Part shown: positions 59,808-64,000 of the stretch, piece by piece
How the letters are laid out: every line of letters begins with the position of its first letter
How positions within the stretch are numbered: position 1 is the first letter of the stretch
Source: Carboxylicivirga linearis
Lineage (GTDB): Bacteria; Bacteroidota; Bacteroidia; Bacteroidales; Marinilabiliaceae
Direction of reading: 5' to 3'
NCBI RefSeq assembly: GCF_018271995.1
Contig: NZ_JAGUCO010000003.1
Coordinates: 310,001 to 374,000 of the forward strand
Length of the DNA stretch: 64,000 nucleotides
Notes under the pieces: model-generated
What the model was told of the DNA's origin: nothing
Database searches by the model: none
Seen by the model: the letters and a program-made list of their open reading frames with translations, nothing else
Position numbers and translations under genes: made by a program

Positions 59808-61279
59808 TATACTTTTTGATTTACTGGTTCAGATACAGTGGGGAAGGCGATTGAAAAAATACTGCCTTTCCCTTCAGTACTTTCAACAATGATATCGGCC
59901 TTCATCATTTGGGCCAGATCTTTACACAGAAATAGACCTAAGCCTGTGCCTGGTTCATTTTGTGTGCCACGGGTTGATGTTTTTTGGCAGGGTTTAAATA
60001 AGCAGGCAATATACTCAGAGCTCATTCCTACACCTTCATCGATTATATCAATGTAGGTTAATTTCTCGTCTGTTCGTGTGCCAATTTTAATAGATCCATC
60101 TACATAGGAAAACTTAACTGCATTAGAGATAATATTTCTAAGGATAGTACTTAAAATACCTTCATCAGCTAAAATTTCAGTTTTTGGATTAATAAATGTA
60201 TCAATCCTGATGCGTTTATGATTTAGGTTGTTGTGAAGTAATCCCAGGGTATTATTAACCACACTAAGTACATTAATAGCATGGGCTTGTGGATGAATAA
60301 GGTTGTTTTGTTGTTTCGACCAATCCAGAATATTCTCTAATAATTCTAAGCCTTGGTGAGAAGAACGTTTAATGGATTTTAAGATCGATATAATATCTTC
60401 ATTATTATACGATTTATAGTCGGCAAGTAATAAATCAACAATGGATGTTTGAGCAGCAAAGGGTGATTTTAAATCATGTCCGATTATACTGAATAACTTG
60501 TTTTTAATTTCTATCGCCTCTTCCAGACTTTTTTTCTGCTTTTCAATTGTTATCTGATGTTCTTCCAGTTTCTGATTCAGTATTTTTTCTTTCTTTAACT
60601 GAAGTAAATTCATTTCATTCTTTTGTTTTTCTAAGGCTAAATCAAGTTTAACAGAGTTTTGCTGTTTTATGCTAACCAGTTGTTTGTTAACCAGTCTCTT
60701 GATCATCTCAGGTACTCCCAAAAGAAAATATCCCATAATTAGCAGGTAGGTGCTTTTATATATCTGACCGGCCCAGTTGGCTGAGGCTACTTGATCCAAC
60801 AATGTAGGATCGATATGCGGTAGTCTTATAAAATAAATGAGATTAAAACAGAAAATGGAATATATGGTTGAGAATATTACCAATCTTCCATCGTACCTCA
60901 ACACCGATAAAAGTATTAAAACCGGATATAGAAAAATAGAAGCTGCAGTTGTAACTGCTATGGGTTGGAAAAAATATGAATAATTAAAAATGTGTAGTGA
61001 TAAGATAGAAATATCAAAAGTGGCAGATAAAAATCTTATCCAGGTGGCGCTTCCAAATTTTTTAAGCAAGAAATTGAGAGCTGCATTGTAGAAGATGTAT
61101 ATACTGGCCAGAAACAAAGATATTAAGGCTCTTTCCTCGTATCCTGCAAAATAGATGTACCCAACAAAAAATAAAATGACAATGATGAGAAACCATCGAA
61201 AGCGAATTACTTTTTGTTCGCCCCAAACGGCATCGTCTTTGAAAAGACTTCGGAATTGTTGTGTGTTAGGTTTTAGCAT
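59804..61279 (-). CDS. Membrane sensor histidine kinase
   Basis: From the ATG at 61279 the product has 491 residues. The N-terminal region (about 25-215) has six or seven membrane helices, including RWFLIIVILFFVGYIYFAGY and AASIFLYPVLILLSVL, with short loops. A coiled coil (about 215-260; EKQKNEMNLLQLKKEKILNQ) leads to HisKA with FSIIGHDLKSPFAAQTSIVD. The ATPase domain has ISNAVKFSYVDGSIKIG, DIIDEGVGMS and NEPGTGLGLFLCKDLAQM. The GHDLK variant is common in Bacteroidota kinases. No response regulator is adjacent, so it is an orphan kinase. It is convergent with tex. Confidence 0.93.
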   Translation of the reverse strand: MLKPNTQQFRSLFKDDAVWGEQKVIRFRWFLIIVILFFVGYIYFAGYEERALISLFLASIYIFYNAALNFLLKKFGSATWIRFLSATFDISILSLHIFNYSYFFQPIAVTTAASIFLYPVLILLSVLRYDGRLVIFSTIYSIFCFNLIYFIRLPHIDPTLLDQVASANWAGQIYKSTYLLIMGYFLLGVPEMIKRLVNKQLVSIKQQNSVKLDLALEKQKNEMNLLQLKKEKILNQKLEEHQITIEKQKKSLEEAIEIKNKLFSIIGHDLKSPFAAQTSIVDLLLADYKSYNNEDIISILKSIKRSSHQGLELLENILDWSKQQNNLIHPQAHAINVLSVVNNTLGLLHNNLNHKRIRIDTFINPKTEILADEGILSTILRNIISNAVKFSYVDGSIKIGTRTDEKLTYIDIIDEGVGMSSEYIACLFKPCQKTSTRGTQNEPGTGLGLFLCKDLAQMMKADIIVESTEGKGSIFSIAFPTVSEPVNQKVY

Positions 61280-61485
61280 GAGTAGGATATACGAATTCAA
61301 ATATAATACTTTGAAATATTATTTTGTGAAGAAAGACTGCTGTTTTTTTACAATTGGATGAAAGAATTACATGGAAATCTTGAAAAATGTTGTTAAAAAA
61401 AAGGTCAATCGGATAAAAATTCGTTTTTTAGCATTTCCTGAAAAAATCCGAATACTAATTTCGTTCATTCTAATGACCTAGATCT

Positions 61486-63264
61486 ATGCAAGAGATTAAC
61501 AGTTTTCTACAATTAATTGATTCTTATATTGGTAGTCACTTTTGGTTTGTGTGGTTGCTTTTGGGAACCGGTATTTTCTTTACGGTTTATCTTAAATTTC
61601 CACAAATCAGGTATTTTAAATATGCAATTCGTATTGTCAGAGGAAAGTACGATAAAGAAGGAGATGAAGGAGATACTTCACATTTTCAGGCATTAACAAC
61701 AGCTCTTTCAGGAACAGTAGGTACCGGTAATATAGCAGGAGTGGCATTGGCCGTTCATTTGGGTGGGCCGGCGGCTTTATTCTGGATGTTGGTAACGGCT
61801 ATGATTGGTATGACTACCAAATTTGTTGAGGTTACACTTTCGCATAAATACCGCGAGAAGGCAGCTGACGGTACAATAGCAGGAGGCCCGATGTACTTCA
61901 TGCGCGAACGATTAAATTTTAAACTTCCTTCAGGTAAATTGGTTAAATCAGGAAAGTGGATTGCTGCTATTTTTGCTTTTGCAACGGTACTTTCTTCTTT
62001 CGGTACGGGTAACCTGCCTCAGGTAAATAGTATTTCCAATTCAATATTTGCCACTTTTGGTTTACCTCATGTAATTACCGGATTTGTTTTAGCAATTTTA
62101 TTAGGGTTTGTAATAATTGGCGGAATTAAACGAATAGCCAAAGTTACCTCGCGATTGGTTCCAACTATGGCTCTTATCTATTTTATTGGGGCTATCTCGG
62201 TTATTGCAATGAATTACGAAAATATCTGGCCATCTATACAGGCAATTTTTGCAGATATATTTACAGGCTCATCAGCAACCGGAGGTTTTTTAGGAGCAAC
62301 TTTAGCTTTTGCTTTTAATCGGGGTGTAAACCGAGGCTTATTCTCTAATGAGGCCGGTCAGGGGTCAGCCCCTATTGCTCACGCAGCAGCCAGAGCTCAT
62401 GAGCCAGTATCAGAAGGAATGGTTGCATTGCTTGAACCCTTTATCGATACTATTATCATTTGTACGTTAACCGGACTAACGCTTTTGTCATCTGGTGTTT
62501 GGAATGAAAAGCTGGACAACCGTTTTCAAATGGCCGATTTGCAGATTCTGCAAGGGACTAATTACGATGATACAACTCAGGAAGGAAAGTTGGTTTTGGC
62601 AAAGCATATAAACGGAGATGAAACCTTACCTCTGTTTACCGGGGAGATGAAAGTAAAAGATGGTGAAATTACTTCTGATGTTCAGTTAATACACTCGCGA
62701 TCTTTGGCTGAAAATGTTGTAGTAAAACAAGGCAAAAAGCCTTATAACGGAAGTATTAAAGTACAAAATGGACTTGTACAACTGCAAGAGGAACATCTTG
62801 GCATGATGGCCAGGTTGAAAGCTCAGTTTTCATCATCATCAGATAGTAAGAAAATTGTATTTGAGGGAAAATCACTTTTACATAGTGCACCATTAACAAC
62901 CGTTGCTTTTACCAAAGGCTGGTTTGGTTCATGGGGCCAATACATCGTTTCTATTGGATTATTATTATTTGCTTTCTCAACCGCTATCTCGTGGTCGTAC
63001 TACGGCGACAGGGCAATTACTTACCTTTGGGGCTCTAAAGCGGTTATTTGGTACCATCTGATTTATGTAATTGGATTCTTTTTAGCATCCTTTGTGGATA
63101 CAACCATTATTTGGACATTATCCGGGATTACCATTGCTTTAATGACTATTCCAAACTTAATTGGGTTATTGATATTACACAGAGAGATGAAAGGGGAGGT
63201 GAAGTTATTCTGGAAAGAATATAAAAATCGTTTCCCTGAAGAAAAAGGAGTGCCGGTTGATTAA
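61486..63264 (+). CDS. Alanine/glycine:cation symporter (AGCS family) with about 125-residue internal insert
   Basis: The 592-residue transporter takes up small amino acids with Na+ or H+. Family motifs are [82 protein letters not shown] and the late [14 protein letters not shown]. Normal AGCS proteins have about 450-480 residues. Here, between LTLLSSGVW (to about 340) and the [13 protein letters not shown] helix (about 474), lies a hydrophilic insert of roughly 125 residues with repeated [10 protein letters not shown] and [10 protein letters not shown] strands. From membrane topology the insert is a loop; its side is not certain. It starts a unit with the LysO genes 11 bp downstream. Confidence 0.93.
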   Translation: MQEINSFLQLIDSYIGSHFWFVWLLLGTGIFFTVYLKFPQIRYFKYAIRIVRGKYDKEGDEGDTSHFQALTTALSGTVGTGNIAGVALAVHLGGPAALFWMLVTAMIGMTTKFVEVTLSHKYREKAADGTIAGGPMYFMRERLNFKLPSGKLVKSGKWIAAIFAFATVLSSFGTGNLPQVNSISNSIFATFGLPHVITGFVLAILLGFVIIGGIKRIAKVTSRLVPTMALIYFIGAISVIAMNYENIWPSIQAIFADIFTGSSATGGFLGATLAFAFNRGVNRGLFSNEAGQGSAPIAHAAARAHEPVSEGMVALLEPFIDTIIICTLTGLTLLSSGVWNEKLDNRFQMADLQILQGTNYDDTTQEGKLVLAKHINGDETLPLFTGEMKVKDGEITSDVQLIHSRSLAENVVVKQGKKPYNGSIKVQNGLVQLQEEHLGMMARLKAQFSSSSDSKKIVFEGKSLLHSAPLTTVAFTKGWFGSWGQYIVSIGLLLFAFSTAISWSYYGDRAITYLWGSKAVIWYHLIYVIGFFLASFVDTTIIWTLSGITIALMTIPNLIGLLILHREMKGEVKLFWKEYKNRFPEEKGVPVD

Positions 63265-63275
63265 ATGATTTCCTC

Positions 63276-63569
63276 ATGACATCATATATTGTTATAGGTC
63301 TTTTTATTGCTGGGATATTTATCGGACGGCAATTAAAAAATAAAGAAAAAACGCGCAAAAGGGTAGATAAGGCAGTAAATTATGCAATTTACCTTTTGCT
63401 TTTTCTTTTGGGCATTTCGGTAGGTATAAATGAGGATATTATTCAAAATTTTTCAAGAATTGGATATAAGGCATTACTACTAACCATTGGAGCTCTTGCT
63501 GGAAGTATTTTATTGGCAAAAGTGATTTATATTTTCTTCTTTAAAAAGTATCAGGAAAAAGAAAGCTGA
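63276..63569 (+). CDS. LysO-type exporter, N-terminal half protein
   Basis: The 97-residue membrane protein has three helices (about 4-20, 32-50, 66-89): SYIVIGLFIAGIFIGRQL, YAIYLLLFLLGISVGINEDI and ALLLTIGALAGSILLAKVIY. It matches the N-terminal half of LysO (DUF340), the lysine exporter. The C-terminal half is a separate gene that starts at 63569, sharing one base with this stop codon (an ATGA-type overlap), which implies coupled translation. The split form is frequent in Bacteroidota and not a frameshift artefact. Confidence 0.88.
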   Translation: MTSYIVIGLFIAGIFIGRQLKNKEKTRKRVDKAVNYAIYLLLFLLGISVGINEDIIQNFSRIGYKALLLTIGALAGSILLAKVIYIFFFKKYQEKES

Positions 63570-64000
63570 TGAAAGGAAGCTTGATAATATTATCCTTCTT
63601 CGTTGCCGGATTATTAGGTGGCTTATCGAATATTTTCCCCGATTGGTTACTAAACGATGATCTTACCACTTATGCTTTGTACTTTCTAATGATAGTGGTC
63701 GGAATAAGTATTGGAAGTGATGCAAATGCCTTTTCGGTGTTAAGAAAAATGAATATCAGAGTTTTATTAGTGCCTTTGGTAGTTATTATAGGAAGCTTGG
63801 CTGGTGCAGCTCTGGTAGCCATTTTTTTGAGTGATATTACTATTCAGCAAGCAATGGCGGTTGGAGCCGGCTTTGGCTATTATTCTTTATCGAGCATTTT
63901 TATTAGTAAATTAAGTGGCGACGAGTTGGGTGTTGTTGCTTTATTGTCTAATATTTTCAGAGAGATTTTTACGCTTCTGTTAATGCCTTTGTTGGTGCGA
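63569..64000 (+). CDS. LysO-type exporter, C-terminal half protein, cut by window edge
   Basis: The reading frame from the ATG at 63569 is open to the right edge (144 codons). It shows LIILSFFVAGLLGGLSNIFP, LYFLMIVVGISIGSDANAF, AMAVGAGFGYYSLSSIFISK and VALLSNIFREIFTLLLMPLL. The GFGYYSLS and SNIFRE segments are the conserved LysO core, thought to line the substrate path for lysine export. It pairs with the short gene just upstream; the C-terminus lies beyond the window. The AGCS symporter, LysO-N and LysO-C genes may form one amino-acid transport unit. Confidence 0.88.
   Translation, partial: MKGSLIILSFFVAGLLGGLSNIFPDWLLNDDLTTYALYFLMIVVGISIGSDANAFSVLRKMNIRVLLVPLVVIIGSLAGAALVAIFLSDITIQQAMAVGAGFGYYSLSSIFISKLSGDELGVVALLSNIFREIFTLLLMPLLVR

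Noticed and set aside
63567-63571. Frameshifted single LysO gene
   Set aside because: The two halves have their own start and stop in an overlap typical of coupled genes, and split LysO is common in the phylum.
1-64000. tRNA, rRNA, insertion sequence or prophage genes
   Set aside because: Reading the spacers gave no cloverleaf with a CCA-end region, no ribosomal RNA signatures, and no transposase, integrase or phage structural motif.

Overview
The window looks like a chromosomal segment of a Bacteroidota bacterium, most likely of the order Marinilabiliales or close to it. This is inferred from several things. The DNA is AT-rich. Many promoters carry TAnnTTTG-type -7 elements. Family content is typical of the phylum: an ECF sigma/FecR pair, DUF1573, DUF4369-TlpA proteins, DUF4494, DUF5063, DUF4884, a MurF-Alr fusion, GldB and SurA-like parvulin clusters. 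I saw no rRNA, tRNA, insertion sequence, phage gene or CRISPR array. Nearly all of the window is ordinary core chromosome with compact operons separated by clear hairpin-T terminators.

Layout. 1-13.5 kb: an SRPBCC protein cut by the left edge; a very large hybrid two-component kinase with a LamG/EEP lipoprotein directly behind it; an ECF sigma, FecR anti-sigma and STN/carboxypeptidase-regulatory protein trio that lacks the usual TonB-dependent barrel; an acyl-carrier-like protein without the phosphopantetheine serine; an Omp85-type barrel; DUF4494; and L-serine dehydratase. 13.5-25.5 kb: YjjG-like nucleotidase, coiled-coil lipoprotein, rsmI and an acidic-linker protein on the minus strand, divergent from tdk and murF-alr; then a Crp/Fnr regulator, nadE and an outer-membrane protein facing gldB, a nitrilase and 5-formyl-THF cyclo-ligase. 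25.5-33.5 kb: ferredoxin, M20 amidohydrolase, DUF1573 protein, meaB, two tandem TlpA-like lipoproteins, and lpdA. 33.5-47 kb, almost all minus strand: TM2 and DUF2752 proteins; a guaB-parvulin-chaperone-surA-lipoprotein cassette; a ZIP transporter; a GNAT protein; carbonic anhydrase; a GNAT-nitrilase fusion; and an MscS channel. 47.4-51 kb: a secreted TonB_C protein, a GH43-SGNH pair, a PepSY membrane protein and a DUF4884 lipoprotein. 51-64 kb: recQ, a large intergenic repeat region, a DUF5063/3'-5' exonuclease/rRNA methyltransferase/DEAD helicase/tex series, an orphan membrane histidine kinase, an AGCS amino-acid symporter with a large insert, and a two-gene LysO-type exporter cut by the right edge.

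The most unusual object is non-coding. Between recQ and the DUF5063 gene, positions 53197-53616 hold twenty consecutive, strictly 21-bp-periodic degenerate units. Short A- or T-tracts sit at the unit borders, exactly two helical turns apart, so the region may be a phased, intrinsically bent DNA element. A second notable signal is a shared TGTTATRTAACA palindrome overlapping the -7/start region of both the Crp/Fnr gene and lpdA, which suggests a small autoregulated circuit. Functions below are read from sequence motifs without database searches.
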